Assembly: GCA_903846015.1 (NCBI GenBank)
Contig: CAIMZS010000499.1
Span: 1 to 50,201 of the forward strand
Length of the DNA stretch: 50,201 nucleotides
Direction: 5' to 3'
Source of the DNA: an uncultured Anaerolineae bacterium
Lineage (GTDB): Bacteria > Chloroflexota > Anaerolineae > Anaerolineales > Villigracilaceae
The position numbers and the translations under genes are program-made. How positions within the stretch are numbered: the first letter of the stretch is position 1; each line of letters opens with the position of its first letter. This document shows, in pieces, positions 8,744 through 17,920 of this stretch. Below the pieces are notes generated by a model. That model was not told where the DNA came from. It ran no database searches and saw only the letters and a program-made list of their open reading frames with translations.

Positions 8744-10129
8744 ATGCCTACTCTATTGATCAAACATGCCTACCTTGTCACGTTAGATGACCACCATACC
8801 GAGTTATCGGACGGTGGTCTTTTCATTCGCGATGGCTTCATAGAACAAGTCGGCCCAAGCACAGAGTTACCCGCCAGCGCTGACGAAGTATTGGATTTGA
8901 GCGGGCATATCCTGCTGCCGGGCCTGGTCAATACACACCATCATTTTTACCAAACGCTCACGCGCGCCATCCCTGCCGCCCAAAACGCCAACCTGTTCAA
9001 CTGGCTTAAAACGCTCTACCCAATCTGGGCGCGTCTGACCCCTGATGACATCTATACATCCACCCAGACTGCCCTGGCCGAGTTAGCCCTGTCAGGCTGC
9101 ACGACCGCATCTGACCACCTTTATCTCTTCCCCAATGGCTCCCGGCTGGATGATGAGATCGAAGCCGGACTGGAATTGGGACTCCGGCTGCATGCTTCGC
9201 GAGGCTCCATGTCACTGGGCGAGTCCAAGGGCGGGCTGCCTCCAGATTCGGTCACTGACAGTGAAGAAAAGATCCTGGCCGATAGCGAACGCTTGATCCA
9301 ACGATATCACAACCCCAAACCTGGCTCAATGACCCAGATCGTGTTGGCCCCTTGCTCGCCATTCAGCGTCACCGGCGACTTGATGCGCGAATCCGCCAGT
9401 ATGGCGCGTAAATATGGCGTACATCTGCATACTCACCTGGCTGAGACCGAAGACGAGGAACAATTCTGCCTGCAGAAATTTGGATTCCGCCCGGTGGGCT
9501 ATATGCAGTCGGTCGATTGGGTCGGTCCGGATGTTTGGTTCGCCCATTCAGTTTATGTCAACCCTGCGGAAATTGCCGTCTTTGCGAAACACAACTGCGG
9601 CGTAGCGCACTGCCCCACTTCCAACATGCGTTTGGCTTCCGGCATAGCCCCCATCAAGGAATACCTGGCTGCCGGGGTTAATGTCGGGTTGGGCGTGGAT
9701 GGATCTGCATCCAACGATGGCTCGCACCTGCTGGCGGAGGTACGCCAGGCCATGCTTTTGTCCCGTCTCAAAGAGGGCATTACCGGTTACTCGCTCTCCA
9801 ATGACCCGGATCGTAAATTGATGACCGCGCGAGACGCATTATGGTTGGGATCGCGAGGTGGAGCGGCCGTGCTGGGCCGCACTGATATCGGCTCGCTCGA
9901 ACCTGGCAAATGCGCCGATTTCTACGCCATCAATCTCAATCAACTGGATTATAGTGGCGGCGCAGTACACGATCCAGTCTCGGCAGTGGTCTTTTGCCAA
10001 CCGCGCCAGGTGGATTACACCGTCGTTGCAGGCAGGTTTATCGTCAAGGCAGGCCAGCTCACCACCGTGGATACCGGAAAACTCGTCGAGAAGCACAATA
10101 AAGCTGCCAGACGACTGGTAAATGGATAA
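8744..10129 (+). CDS. 8-oxoguanine deaminase (amidohydrolase)
   Basis: The start at 8744 (MPTLLIKHAYLV) has AAGGA five bases upstream and removes 18 residues translated from a repeat, leaving 461. It is an amidohydrolase-fold deaminase with NTHHHFYQTLTRAIPAAQ (metal His), LHTHLAETEDEE (His and Glu), HCPTSNMRLASG and LGVDGSASND (catalytic Asp). The TRAIPAAQNANLFNWL stretch and SASND match the 8-oxoguanine deaminase / hydroxyatrazine hydrolase branch, which turns 8-oxoguanine into uric acid. Adenine deaminase and YgeY/YgeW genes follow, which supports a purine-salvage or catabolic role. A related aminohydrolase activity is the main alternative. Confidence 0.82.
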   Translation: MPTLLIKHAYLVTLDDHHTELSDGGLFIRDGFIEQVGPSTELPASADEVLDLSGHILLPGLVNTHHHFYQTLTRAIPAAQNANLFNWLKTLYPIWARLTPDDIYTSTQTALAELALSGCTTASDHLYLFPNGSRLDDEIEAGLELGLRLHASRGSMSLGESKGGLPPDSVTDSEEKILADSERLIQRYHNPKPGSMTQIVLAPCSPFSVTGDLMRESASMARKYGVHLHTHLAETEDEEQFCLQKFGFRPVGYMQSVDWVGPDVWFAHSVYVNPAEIAVFAKHNCGVAHCPTSNMRLASGIAPIKEYLAAGVNVGLGVDGSASNDGSHLLAEVRQAMLLSRLKEGITGYSLSNDPDRKLMTARDALWLGSRGGAAVLGRTDIGSLEPGKCADFYAINLNQLDYSGGAVHDPVSAVVFCQPRQVDYTVVAGRFIVKAGQLTTVDTGKLVEKHNKAARRLVNG

Positions 10130-10140
10130 TGCCCAGGTCA

Positions 10141-10253
10141 CTGCGATAGTCCCGGTTTTGCCCTTGCTCTAATCTGCGATAGTGCCCGTTCTAGCAGGGC
10201 CGTAATCATCATAATCTGCGTAAATCTGCGGTTCAGACACGGTTCAGACGGAG
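10141..10253. repeat. Composite repeat: element B with a 24-base A element nested inside
   Basis: Element B runs through 10162-10247. At its CTGC^GTAATC point it is interrupted by an A element of type 3 (10178-10201, ending TTCTAGCAGGGCC). The uninterrupted version is at 14187-14246 and 19851-19912. A partial A copy precedes it (10144-10160). Confidence 0.8.
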
Positions 10254-10260
10254 AAATTTA

Positions 10261-12030
10261 ATGCTTTCACAAAAGCTTGTTAATGTTGTCATGGGACGCA
10301 TCCCTGCGGACATGGTCATCAAAAACGGCCAATGGGTCTGCGTTCAAACTGGTGAGATCATCCCAAATACCGATATTGCCATCGTCGAAGGGCATATCGC
10401 CTACGTTGGTTGTAATGCTGATCACACCATCGGCATGCAAACACAGGTACTGGATGCCGGCGGACGCTTTCTTGTGCCCGGGTTGTTGGATGCCCACATG
10501 CATGTCGAGAGTGGCATGGTCACCGTTAGCGAATTTGTGCGAGCCGTTGCCCCGCATGGCACAACGGGCATGTTCATTGACCCGCACGAAATTGCCAACG
10601 TATTTGGCCTGAAGGGCGTCAAGCTGATGGTTGATGAAGCCACCGCCCAACCGATCCATGTATTTGTTCAAGCACCGTCCTGCGTGCCATCCGCCCCCGG
10701 AATGGAAACACCCGGCGCATCCATCAGCCCCGCTGATGTTACCGAGGCGATGACATGGCCCGGAATCATTGGGCTGGGTGAAATGATGAATTTTCCCGGG
10801 GTGATTGCAGCGGATGAAAAGATGCACGCTGAAATGCACACAACCATTCACGCCGGCAAAACCATTGGAGGCCATTATGCCAGCCCCGATCTTGGTCTGC
10901 CTTTTCATGGTTATGTCGCCGGCGGCCCTGAAGATGATCACGAGGGCACACGGGTTGAAGACGCCCTCATGCGCGCACGCCAGGGCATGAAGGTAATGAT
11001 GCGTTATGGATCTTCGTGGCATGATGTGGTCACCCAAATGAAAGCAGTCACACAGCACGGTATTGATCCGCGTCACTTCATGCTGTGTACAGATGATTGC
11101 CATGCCGCAACGCTTTCACAAGAAGGTCACATGGACCGGGTTGTCCGCCATGCTATAGAGTCTGGTCTCGCGCCTATGCTCGCAGTCCAGATGGCTACGA
11201 TCAATACCGCAGATCACTTCGGCGTCAGCCGCCAGATGGGCCAGATCGCGCCGGGACGCTGGGCTGACATCGTGATGGTCGATGACCTGAATGATTTTCA
11301 CGCTCAAATCGTCATTGCCAAAGGCAAGCTGGTAGCGCGTGAAGAAAAGCTGTTGGTTGGCATCCCCGGTTATCCATACCCCGCCTGGGCCATGAACAGC
11401 GTTCACCTGCAACGCGCCATCGTTGCGGATGATTTCATCATCCCATTTACCGGGATGGCATCACAAGTCACTGCCCATGTCATTGGAGTGATCGAAAACC
11501 AGGCCCCAACCCGCCATTTGACTTTCAAGATGCAACCGGAAAATAACCAGGTGCATCTGGATATATCCCGTGACATTGCCAAGATTGCACTTATTGAACG
11601 CCATCATGGCAGCGGCGTCATCCAGGTTGCGTTTGTCTCTGGTTTTAGATTTACAGAAAAATGCGCTGTGGCCACAACAGTTGCACACGATTGCCACCAC
11701 ATGATCGTGGTGGGAACAGATGAAACAGCAATGGCAATGGCTGCCAACCGGCTTGGTGAAACCGGGGGCGGGCAGGTGGTCATCAAAGATGGCGCAATCA
11801 TCGGCGAAGTTCAACTACCAATAGCAGGCTTAATCTCCAATCAACCGGTTGATGTGGTTGCCAGTAAAGCAGCCACAGTCCTGGCAGGCTTTAAAGTTTG
11901 TGGCTGCTCTTTAAACAGTCCGAATATGCAGCTTGCCCTATTAGCCCTGGTAGTGATTCCCGAACTACGTATTTCTGACAAAGGCCTGGTGGATGGTTCG
12001 AAGTTTGAGTTTATTCCGGTAATTGCCTGA
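10261..12030 (+). CDS. ade: Adenine deaminase
   Basis: The 589-residue length is normal for Ade/AdeC. Visible motifs are the amidohydrolase metal site LVPGLLDAHMHVESGM, HGTTGMFIDPHEIANVFG, a GEMMNFPGV segment, AGKTIGGHYASPDL and LCTDDCHA. The C-terminal domain holds HDCHHMIVVGTDETAMAMA. This is the pattern of bacterial adenine deaminase, which converts adenine to hypoxanthine plus ammonia with Mn/Fe. GGAG precedes the ATG. It lies between 8-oxoguanine deaminase and a GntR regulator in the same direction and fits one purine-use operon. Confidence 0.95.
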   Translation: MLSQKLVNVVMGRIPADMVIKNGQWVCVQTGEIIPNTDIAIVEGHIAYVGCNADHTIGMQTQVLDAGGRFLVPGLLDAHMHVESGMVTVSEFVRAVAPHGTTGMFIDPHEIANVFGLKGVKLMVDEATAQPIHVFVQAPSCVPSAPGMETPGASISPADVTEAMTWPGIIGLGEMMNFPGVIAADEKMHAEMHTTIHAGKTIGGHYASPDLGLPFHGYVAGGPEDDHEGTRVEDALMRARQGMKVMMRYGSSWHDVVTQMKAVTQHGIDPRHFMLCTDDCHAATLSQEGHMDRVVRHAIESGLAPMLAVQMATINTADHFGVSRQMGQIAPGRWADIVMVDDLNDFHAQIVIAKGKLVAREEKLLVGIPGYPYPAWAMNSVHLQRAIVADDFIIPFTGMASQVTAHVIGVIENQAPTRHLTFKMQPENNQVHLDISRDIAKIALIERHHGSGVIQVAFVSGFRFTEKCAVATTVAHDCHHMIVVGTDETAMAMAANRLGETGGGQVVIKDGAIIGEVQLPIAGLISNQPVDVVASKAATVLAGFKVCGCSLNSPNMQLALLALVVIPELRISDKGLVDGSKFEFIPVIA

Positions 12031-12049
12031 ATCATGATCCGGTTACTGC

Positions 12050-12126
12050 GGCCGTGCTAGAACCGGCGCTTGTCTGAACCGCAGATTTACGCTGATTTCG
12101 ATGATTACGCAGATTAGAACAAGAGC
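12050..12126. repeat. Element A (partial) followed by element B
   Basis: GGCCGTGCTAGAACCGG at 12050 is followed from 12071 by TGTCTGAACCGCAGATTTAC and the rest of element B, up to AGATTAGAACAAGAGCG. It lies between ade and the GntR gene, and the GntR reading frame extends back into it. Confidence 0.75.
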
Positions 12127-12136
12127 GAGGTTAAAT

Positions 12137-12877
12137 ATGTCACACTTTCCCTTCCAACGTCTGCAAGCAGACCTGGCCATCATGATCAGGCAATCGCCCG
12201 CCGGAACACAGCTTCCATCTGAGCCAGAACTGGCTAAAAGCTTGGGTGTCAGCCGCGCCACTCTGCGCGAGGCAATGCGTATGTTCGAAACGCAAGGCCT
12301 GATTCGCCGCCGCCAGGGCGCCGGGACTTTTGTCGTCGGCCTGCCACCCATTATCGAAAGCGGTCTGGAAGTGCTAGAATCCATGCTGACGCTTGCGCGT
12401 CGGACCGGGTTGGATGTCAGTCCTGGCCCGGTAACAATCGAAAAAGCTCTGGCAGATGCAGAAACCGCAGAAGCATTGGAAATTGCCGTGGAAGCTCCGA
12501 TTATACGGATTGCGCGAACCATGAGCGCAGACTCACGCCCGGTTGCTTACCTGGTGGATATGCTGCCAGCAGAAATCATACAGCCCGAGGAATTGACCAA
12601 CCCAACAGAACCCTTCGCGTTTGGAAAATTTGATGGTTCTGTGCTTGATTACCTGCGCATGCGCGGTGACCCGCTGACCATTTCCCGCGCCAACATTACT
12701 GCAACCAATGCCACCTCTGAAGTCGCCAAAATGCTCGAGATCCAGCGTGGTGATGTCTTGCTGCAGTTCACAGCCAAATTATTCACAGCCTCCAGCAAAG
12801 TGGTAGATTTTTCTTACAGTTATTTTCTGCCCGGCTATTTCAAATTCCATATCGTCCGCCGGGTGGATGGCGCATAG
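12137..12877 (+). CDS. GntR-family regulator with UTRA domain
   Basis: The start at 12137 (MSHFPFQRL) follows GAGG and drops 12 repeat-derived residues, giving 246. The N-terminal winged helix reads QLPSEPELAKSLGVSRATLR, then EAMRMFETQGLIRRRQGAGTFV, as in GntR proteins. A UTRA effector-binding domain follows (about residues 85-240, EAPIIRIARTMSADSRPVAYLVDMLP). Such regulators sense a small metabolite. Its place between ade and ygeY suggests it controls the purine cluster, with a purine or breakdown product as effector. That is inferred, and no operator was identified. Confidence 0.88.
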   Translation: MSHFPFQRLQADLAIMIRQSPAGTQLPSEPELAKSLGVSRATLREAMRMFETQGLIRRRQGAGTFVVGLPPIIESGLEVLESMLTLARRTGLDVSPGPVTIEKALADAETAEALEIAVEAPIIRIARTMSADSRPVAYLVDMLPAEIIQPEELTNPTEPFAFGKFDGSVLDYLRMRGDPLTISRANITATNATSEVAKMLEIQRGDVLLQFTAKLFTASSKVVDFSYSYFLPGYFKFHIVRRVDGA

Positions 12878-12897
12878 ATTTTAGCTCGAAAATTAGG

Positions 12898-12919
12898 TAG
12901 TAACGACTTCAGTCGTTTA
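12898..12919. repeat. Short palindromic repeat C, copy 2
   Basis: AACGACT (12902-12908) and AGTCGTT (12911-12917) around TC. It matches the copy at 1-20 in reverse orientation and lies between the GntR and ygeY genes. Confidence 0.6.
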
Positions 12920-12979
12920 GCAAGGAAAAGCGCAGAAGACCCGGAGACCGGGATATTCATATCAAAATCAAGAGGAAAA

Positions 12980-14173
12980 ATGAAAACAAAAGAAATTCAA
13001 TTAAAGGTTGCTCAACATCGCGAGGATATCATCAAGTTCATGCGCGAAATCTGCGCCATCCCATCGATGGACTCCAAAATCGGCCCAGTCGGTGAGCGCA
13101 TCGCCACTGAAATGCGCAAACTTGGTTATGACGAAGTGCGCTTCGACAAAATGGGCAATATCATGGGCCGAATTGGCTCAGGCAAACGTGTGATTGTATA
13201 CGATTCGCATATCGACACGGTTGGAATTGGCGACCCGGCTGAATGGGAATGGGATCCATTCGAGGGGAAAGTCGAGGATGGCATATTATATGCGCGCGGC
13301 GCTTGCGACGAAAAAGGCTCCACGCCCGGAATGGTTTATGGCCTGGCCTTTGCCCGCGACCTGGGACTGCTCGATGGTTGGAGCGCCTATTATTTCGGCA
13401 ATATGGAAGAATGGTGTGATGGTATCGCGCCCAACACCTTTGTAGAAATCGACCCGGCTGTACGCCCGGATTTCGTCGTCATCGGCGAACCGACCAAAAT
13501 GAATGTTTATCGCGGCCATAAAGGCCGCCTGGAGATGAAGGTAACTGCCAAGGGCAAATCAGCGCATGCAGCTTCCAATCACCTGGGCGATAACGCCATT
13601 TACAAACTATTGCCGGTTATCGCTGGAATTCGCGATCTTGAACCCAAGCTCGGAGATCACCCCTTCCTCGGACACGGCAAAATCACGGTGAGCGACATGC
13701 ACGTACAGACCCCCTCGATCAACGCCGTTCCAGATGAAGCCGTTATCTTCATTGACCGTCGCATGACCTTCGGAGAAACCAAGGAAGCCGTCAAGCAGCA
13801 GGTTGAAGACTTGATCCCGGCGGAATTTAAAGATTCGGTCAAGGTGGAAGAATTGTTCTATGATGACCCGTCTTATACTGGCTTTGTGTACCCGGTTGAT
13901 AAATACTTCCCCGCCTGGGCATATGATGAGACACACCCCCTGGTGCTGGCAGGCCAAAAAGCGCGGGTTGCTATTGGCCTGGCAGATGCCCCCAGCAGCA
14001 AATGGAATTTTTCGACCAATGGTATTTACTGGGCCGGTAAGGCTGGCATCCCAGCCATAGGTTTTGGCCCTGGAGACGAAGAGACTGCTCATACCGTCCG
14101 AGATTGTGTGTCACTGGATGATATGGTCAAAGCGACAGAATTCTATGCAATTTTACCTGGCCTGATTTCCTAA
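12980..14173 (+). CDS. ygeY: YgeY-type M20 hydrolase
   Basis: A 397-residue M20 metallohydrolase. Metal and catalytic motifs are VIVYDSHIDTVGIGD (His, Asp), ARGACDEKGS (Asp), NMEEWCDGIAP (Glu pair) and GEPTKMNVYRGHKGRLE. GPGDEETAHTVRD near the C-terminus carries the last His. These match the YgeY family, a member of the anaerobic purine/selenium-linked cluster known from Escherichia coli and gut anaerobes, where it acts on a late ureido or diamino intermediate. ygeW and carbamate kinase follow directly, as expected. GAGG precedes the ATG. The exact substrate here is inferred from context. Confidence 0.88.
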   Translation: MKTKEIQLKVAQHREDIIKFMREICAIPSMDSKIGPVGERIATEMRKLGYDEVRFDKMGNIMGRIGSGKRVIVYDSHIDTVGIGDPAEWEWDPFEGKVEDGILYARGACDEKGSTPGMVYGLAFARDLGLLDGWSAYYFGNMEEWCDGIAPNTFVEIDPAVRPDFVVIGEPTKMNVYRGHKGRLEMKVTAKGKSAHAASNHLGDNAIYKLLPVIAGIRDLEPKLGDHPFLGHGKITVSDMHVQTPSINAVPDEAVIFIDRRMTFGETKEAVKQQVEDLIPAEFKDSVKVEELFYDDPSYTGFVYPVDKYFPAWAYDETHPLVLAGQKARVAIGLADAPSSKWNFSTNGIYWAGKAGIPAIGFGPGDEETAHTVRDCVSLDDMVKATEFYAILPGLIS

Positions 14174-14186
14174 TTCCGTGCCCCGT

Positions 14187-14246
14187 GCTCTAATCTGTGT
14201 AATCATCTAAATCTGCGTAAATCTGCGGTTCAGATACAGTTCAGAC
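14187..14246. repeat. Element B, uninterrupted copy
   Basis: Runs CTCTAATCTGTGTAATC, ATCTAAATCTGCGTAAATC, TGCGGTTCAGATAC between ygeY and ygeW. It is a useful empty-site comparison for copies carrying a nested A element. Confidence 0.75.
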
Positions 14247-14275
14247 AATCAAAGTTTAATAAAGGAGAAAACATT

Positions 14276-15265
14276 ATGCAAACAAATTTTCGCGGTCGTG
14301 ATTTTATCAGTGACCTGGACTTCACAAAAGAAGAAGTGGAAACCGTACTCGAGGTAGCCTGGGACTTGAAACGCAAGCGCGCGCTCGGCGAGCCGCATGC
14401 ATACCTGCGTGACAAGGTGCTGGCTATGCTGTTCTTCTTCTCATCCACCCGCACCCGCGGTTCGTTTGAAGCTGGCATGGCTCAACTCGGCGGACACGGG
14501 GCATTCATTGACAGCAACACCACCCAGATTTCCCACGGTGATACCCCGGTGGAAATTGGTGAGATATTTGGACGTTATTTTGATGGCATTGCCATCCGCC
14601 ATTGTGATTATGGCGATGGAAACAAGTACCTGAATGCTGTTGCAAAAAACAGCCGGGCGCCAGTGCTGAACATGCAATGTGACGTTTATCACCCCTTCCA
14701 ATGCCTGGCTGATCTGATGACCATTATGGAAAAGAAGGGTAAAGATCTGCGCAAAAAGAAGATCGTCGTTTCATGGGCTTATGCCGCCTCATACCTCAAG
14801 CCGATCTCTGTACCGCAATCACTCATCCTTCAAATGCCACGCTTTGGCATGGATGTCACCCTGGCCTACCCGCCCGAATTCCCGCTCATGCCCGAAATCG
14901 TGGCACAAGCCCGGGAACAAGCCCGCATCGCTGGCACAAACTTCGAGATCATCGATACAAAAGACGGCATGACCGAGGCCTGTGTGGATGCTGATGTTAT
15001 CTACGCCAAGTCCTGGGGCCCGCTGCTGACCACCACCGACAACGTTGAAGGCAAAAAGCTGCAGGATATGTACAAAAATTGGCTGATGGATGACGCCAAG
15101 CTCAAGGTTGCCAAACCTGGCGCCATCTACATGCACCCGCTGCCCGCCGACCGTAATGTCGAAGTCACCAGCAGCGTGCTGGATGGCCCACAATCCGTGG
15201 TCTTTGATGAGGCTGAAAATCGCCTGCATGCCCAGAAGGCCGTCATGGCCCTAATAATGTCATAG
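14276..15265 (+). CDS. ygeW: YgeW-type knotted carbamoyltransferase
   Basis: A 329-residue member of the aspartate/ornithine carbamoyltransferase superfamily. The carbamoyl-phosphate loop reads FFSSTRTRGSFEAGM. HPFQCLADLMTIMEKKG is the second conserved block, and VIYAKSWGPLL and MHPLPADRNVEV follow near the C-terminus. The long middle insert and SSTRTR motif are those of the YgeW family rather than ArgF or PyrB. It probably splits a ureido compound from purine breakdown with phosphate to give carbamoyl phosphate. Carbamate kinase starts 11 bases downstream. AAGGAG precedes the ATG. Confidence 0.9.
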   Translation: MQTNFRGRDFISDLDFTKEEVETVLEVAWDLKRKRALGEPHAYLRDKVLAMLFFFSSTRTRGSFEAGMAQLGGHGAFIDSNTTQISHGDTPVEIGEIFGRYFDGIAIRHCDYGDGNKYLNAVAKNSRAPVLNMQCDVYHPFQCLADLMTIMEKKGKDLRKKKIVVSWAYAASYLKPISVPQSLILQMPRFGMDVTLAYPPEFPLMPEIVAQAREQARIAGTNFEIIDTKDGMTEACVDADVIYAKSWGPLLTTTDNVEGKKLQDMYKNWLMDDAKLKVAKPGAIYMHPLPADRNVEVTSSVLDGPQSVVFDEAENRLHAQKAVMALIMS

Positions 15266-15275
15266 GAGAAATTTA

Positions 15276-16238
15276 ATGGCTAATAAGAAACTAGCGGTCA
15301 TCGCCATCGGCGGCAATTCCCTGATTCTCGATGAAAAACATATCAGTGTCGAGAGCCAGTATGTGGCGGCGAAGGAAACTGCCGTCCATATCGCGGACAT
15401 GATCGAACAAGGCTGGGAAGTGGCCATCGGGCATGGTAATGGGCCACAGGTCGGTTTCATTTTACGCCGTTCAGAGATCGCCCACAAATATGAAGGCATG
15501 CACGAAGTGCCTTTGGATGTTTGTGGCGCAGACAGCCAGGGCGCAATCGGTTATGCCTTGCAGCAAAACCTGCAAAATATCCTCTACCAACGCGGCATTA
15601 AGAAAAAGGTTGTCACCGTCATCACACAAACACTGATCGATAAAGACGATCCTGCCTTTCAAAAACCGGCCAAACCGATCGGGAGTTTTATGAGCCAGGA
15701 AGACGCCGAACGCCGCCAAAAGGAACAAGGCTGGACGGTAATCGAGGATGCTGGACGCGGCTGGCGGCGAGTGGTCGCATCACCACTGCCAAAGGAGATC
15801 GTTGAGCTTGAAACGGTCGAAACGTTGTTGAAGCAAGGTATCGTTACCATCACAGTGGGCGGCGGCGGCATCCCAGTCGTCGATCCTGGCGATGGCAATT
15901 ATCAAGGTATTGCCGCCGTGATCGACAAGGATTTCGCATCATCCCTGCTGGCGCGCAATATCAAGGCCGACCTGTTTGTTATTTCCACTGCCGTGGAAAA
16001 AGTTGCGATTAACTTTGGCAAGCCGGAACAGAAATGGCTGGACAAATTGACCCTCTCCGAAGCCAAAGCCTATCTGGCTGAGGGTACTCACTTTGCCAAA
16101 GGATCGATGGCGCCTAAAATCCAGGCCATCGTCTGGTTCCTTGAAGCCATGCCACAGGCCCAGGCGCTCATCACCAACCCACAAAATATTGGCCGCGCCC
16201 TGAAAGGTGAAACCGGCACCTGGATCGTGCAGGATTAA
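15276..16238 (+). CDS. arcC: Carbamate kinase
   Basis: A 320-residue amino-acid-kinase-fold protein, normal length for ArcC/YqeA. Motifs: AIGGNSLI at the N-terminus, GHGNGPQVGFILRRSE, MSQEDAERR, TVGGGGIPVV and FAKGSMAPKIQAIVWFLE. It converts carbamoyl phosphate and ADP to ATP, ammonia and CO2, which makes it the energy-yielding last step after YgeW. The cluster has no ornithine carbamoyltransferase or arginine deiminase, which argues for the purine route over arginine fermentation. A GGAGAAATTTA ribosome site is present, and a strong terminator follows 7 bases after the stop. Confidence 0.94.
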   Translation: MANKKLAVIAIGGNSLILDEKHISVESQYVAAKETAVHIADMIEQGWEVAIGHGNGPQVGFILRRSEIAHKYEGMHEVPLDVCGADSQGAIGYALQQNLQNILYQRGIKKKVVTVITQTLIDKDDPAFQKPAKPIGSFMSQEDAERRQKEQGWTVIEDAGRGWRRVVASPLPKEIVELETVETLLKQGIVTITVGGGGIPVVDPGDGNYQGIAAVIDKDFASSLLARNIKADLFVISTAVEKVAINFGKPEQKWLDKLTLSEAKAYLAEGTHFAKGSMAPKIQAIVWFLEAMPQAQALITNPQNIGRALKGETGTWIVQD

Positions 16239-16244
16239 GTTCAT

Positions 16245-16279
16245 AAGGACAGGCAGCCTTTGGCTGCCTGTCCTTTCTT
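16245..16279 (+). terminator. Rho-independent terminator after the purine cluster
   Basis: Perfect 14-base arms (16245-16258 and 16262-16275) around a TTT loop, followed by a T-rich tail. It closes the deaminase to arcC cluster and shows that the next gene is a separate unit. Confidence 0.9.
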
Positions 16280-16304
16280 CCACCTTATTTTAAAGGAAAA
16301 GCAG

Positions 16305-16991
16305 ATGGCCATTGAAACAATTGCTATATCAGTTCCGCGAGCAGACAGTAAAGACAGTTTTGATGCGTACTTCGCCCATCCCGAAGGGACGGGACCATTT
16401 CCGGGGATAATTGTTATTCACGAGATTTTTGGACTGAACGATAACATCCGCCAGATCGCAGACCGCTTTGCCGGGCAGGGCTATGCCGCACTGGCAGTTG
16501 ATCTGTTCGCCAACCGCAACCGCACCCTGTGCATGCTCCAAGCTTTTTACGGCCTCCTGGTGCGCCCGCTGGATAACCCCATGCTGGCTGATTTGCAGTC
16601 GAGCATGGCTGTCCTGCGCAGCCTGCCAGGCGTGGATGCAGCCCGGATCGGCGCAGTAGGGTTTTGCATGGGTGGCGGGTATGCTTTACAATTAGCCGTG
16701 ACCGACCAAGGGATGAAAGCTGCTTCCGTCTTTTATGGCGGAAATCCACGCCCTCTTGATGCCATGGCGCAATCATGCCCGATTATCGGAAGCTATCCGG
16801 ACAAAGATTTCACCACCCAGGCTGCCCACGATCTTGAAAAAATGCTGACACAATCCGATATTTCGCACGATATCAAGATATACGATAATACCCAACATTC
16901 ATTTTTCCACCGCCAGCGCAGCCCTTTCGAGGTTGACGCATCCAAAGATTCCTGGGAACGCATGCTCGCATTCTTCGAACAGCACCTGTAA
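16305..16991 (+). CDS. Dienelactone hydrolase family protein
   Basis: The start at 16305 (MAIETIAISVPRA) follows AAAGGAAAA. The longer frame would begin inside the terminator hairpin. The 228-residue alpha/beta-hydrolase shows VIHEIFGLNDNIRQIADRFA, the nucleophile motif GFCMGGGYALQLA (Cys as in dienelactone hydrolase), an acidic residue in YPDKDF, and His in NTQHSFFHR. This is the Cys-Asp-His triad of the family. The enzyme probably hydrolyses lactones or esters in the cytosol. No aromatic degradation genes lie nearby, so its substrate is unknown. Confidence 0.9.
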   Translation: MAIETIAISVPRADSKDSFDAYFAHPEGTGPFPGIIVIHEIFGLNDNIRQIADRFAGQGYAALAVDLFANRNRTLCMLQAFYGLLVRPLDNPMLADLQSSMAVLRSLPGVDAARIGAVGFCMGGGYALQLAVTDQGMKAASVFYGGNPRPLDAMAQSCPIIGSYPDKDFTTQAAHDLEKMLTQSDISHDIKIYDNTQHSFFHRQRSPFEVDASKDSWERMLAFFEQHL

Positions 16992-17050
16992 GCCCAATCT
17001 CTTGACCTTGCTCTTCAAGCTTAATTCAAAGACATTCGATCAAAAATCTC

Positions 17051-17920
17051 TTGCCCCCTTCCCCACGCGTTTTACTCAGCATCGATTACGAACCCTGGTT
17101 TGCTCTCACCCGCCGCCATGACAGGCTTTTGGGTATTGAACAACGCCGAAATCTTGACGGTGGTTTTACGCTAAATGCGCTTGAACCCATTCTTGAACTG
17201 CTAGGTAATGCCAGGTGCAGCATTTACCTGGTTGGCGAAGTTGCCGAATGGTACCCACAGATACCACAAAAGATCACCACTATCGGGCACGAGCTTGGTT
17301 TTCACTGTCACACGCACCGCTCGCTGGTAAAACCTGAAGAACTCAAACGCGATCTGGCGGCTTCGGCAATATGGCTGAAACAGTATAATGTGCGCGGTTA
17401 TCGCGCTCCGATGGTTGGAATTGATGAAAAAGCATACGCCATGCTGGCCTCAAATGGATTTACGTACAGTTCATCCACCTATGCACCAGCCGGTACTTTG
17501 CTCAAAAAAAATAACCTGACCCCAAGTTCGTGCACAGTGTGGGAACTTCCCGTCAGCACATTTCCCATATTTGGCCGAAAAAAAGAACAAGTAATAAACG
17601 CCCCACGCAATTTTTCACCCGGACTGCTCGCTAGTGGAGAAATTCCTTACGGATCCAGTTTTATGATCGGACTGATGCCCAAAATGATCCTGCGCATCCT
17701 GGAACGTGAGCTGCGCGCAGGGCTTAGTCCAGTTATTTTTTTACATCCCTATGAAATCATCCGCCCCGAAGCATTTGGTTCAAGAATGAGGCGTGACCTG
17801 GTCGCAAACCCTTTGCTGCTGCCCTTTATCATCCATAAACAGGAATTTCTAACCACCTTGATCAAAAACTTCCCGATTTCACCGCTTAACACCTACCTGG
17901 AAGAGGCGCAACATGCCTGA
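17051..17920 (+). CDS. Polysaccharide deacetylase family protein (NodB fold)
   Basis: A 289-residue protein starting at a TTG codon; no better ATG is seen upstream. NodB-type motifs: VLLSIDYEPWF (metal-binding Asp region), GHELGFHCHTHRSL (His-X3-His) and VRGYRAPMVGID (Arg-Ala-Pro motif). The SIDYE version resembles deacetylases tied to exopolysaccharide systems. No signal peptide is evident. Its last eight bases overlap the start of the FemAB-like gene, so the two are translationally coupled. It likely removes N-acetyl groups from a glycan precursor. Confidence 0.85.
   Translation: MPPSPRVLLSIDYEPWFALTRRHDRLLGIEQRRNLDGGFTLNALEPILELLGNARCSIYLVGEVAEWYPQIPQKITTIGHELGFHCHTHRSLVKPEELKRDLAASAIWLKQYNVRGYRAPMVGIDEKAYAMLASNGFTYSSSTYAPAGTLLKKNNLTPSSCTVWELPVSTFPIFGRKKEQVINAPRNFSPGLLASGEIPYGSSFMIGLMPKMILRILERELRAGLSPVIFLHPYEIIRPEAFGSRMRRDLVANPLLLPFIIHKQEFLTTLIKNFPISPLNTYLEEAQHA

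Noticed and set aside
16260..16304. N-terminal extension of the dienelactone hydrolase
   Set aside because: It would start inside the terminator hairpin; the ATG at 16305 has a better ribosome site.
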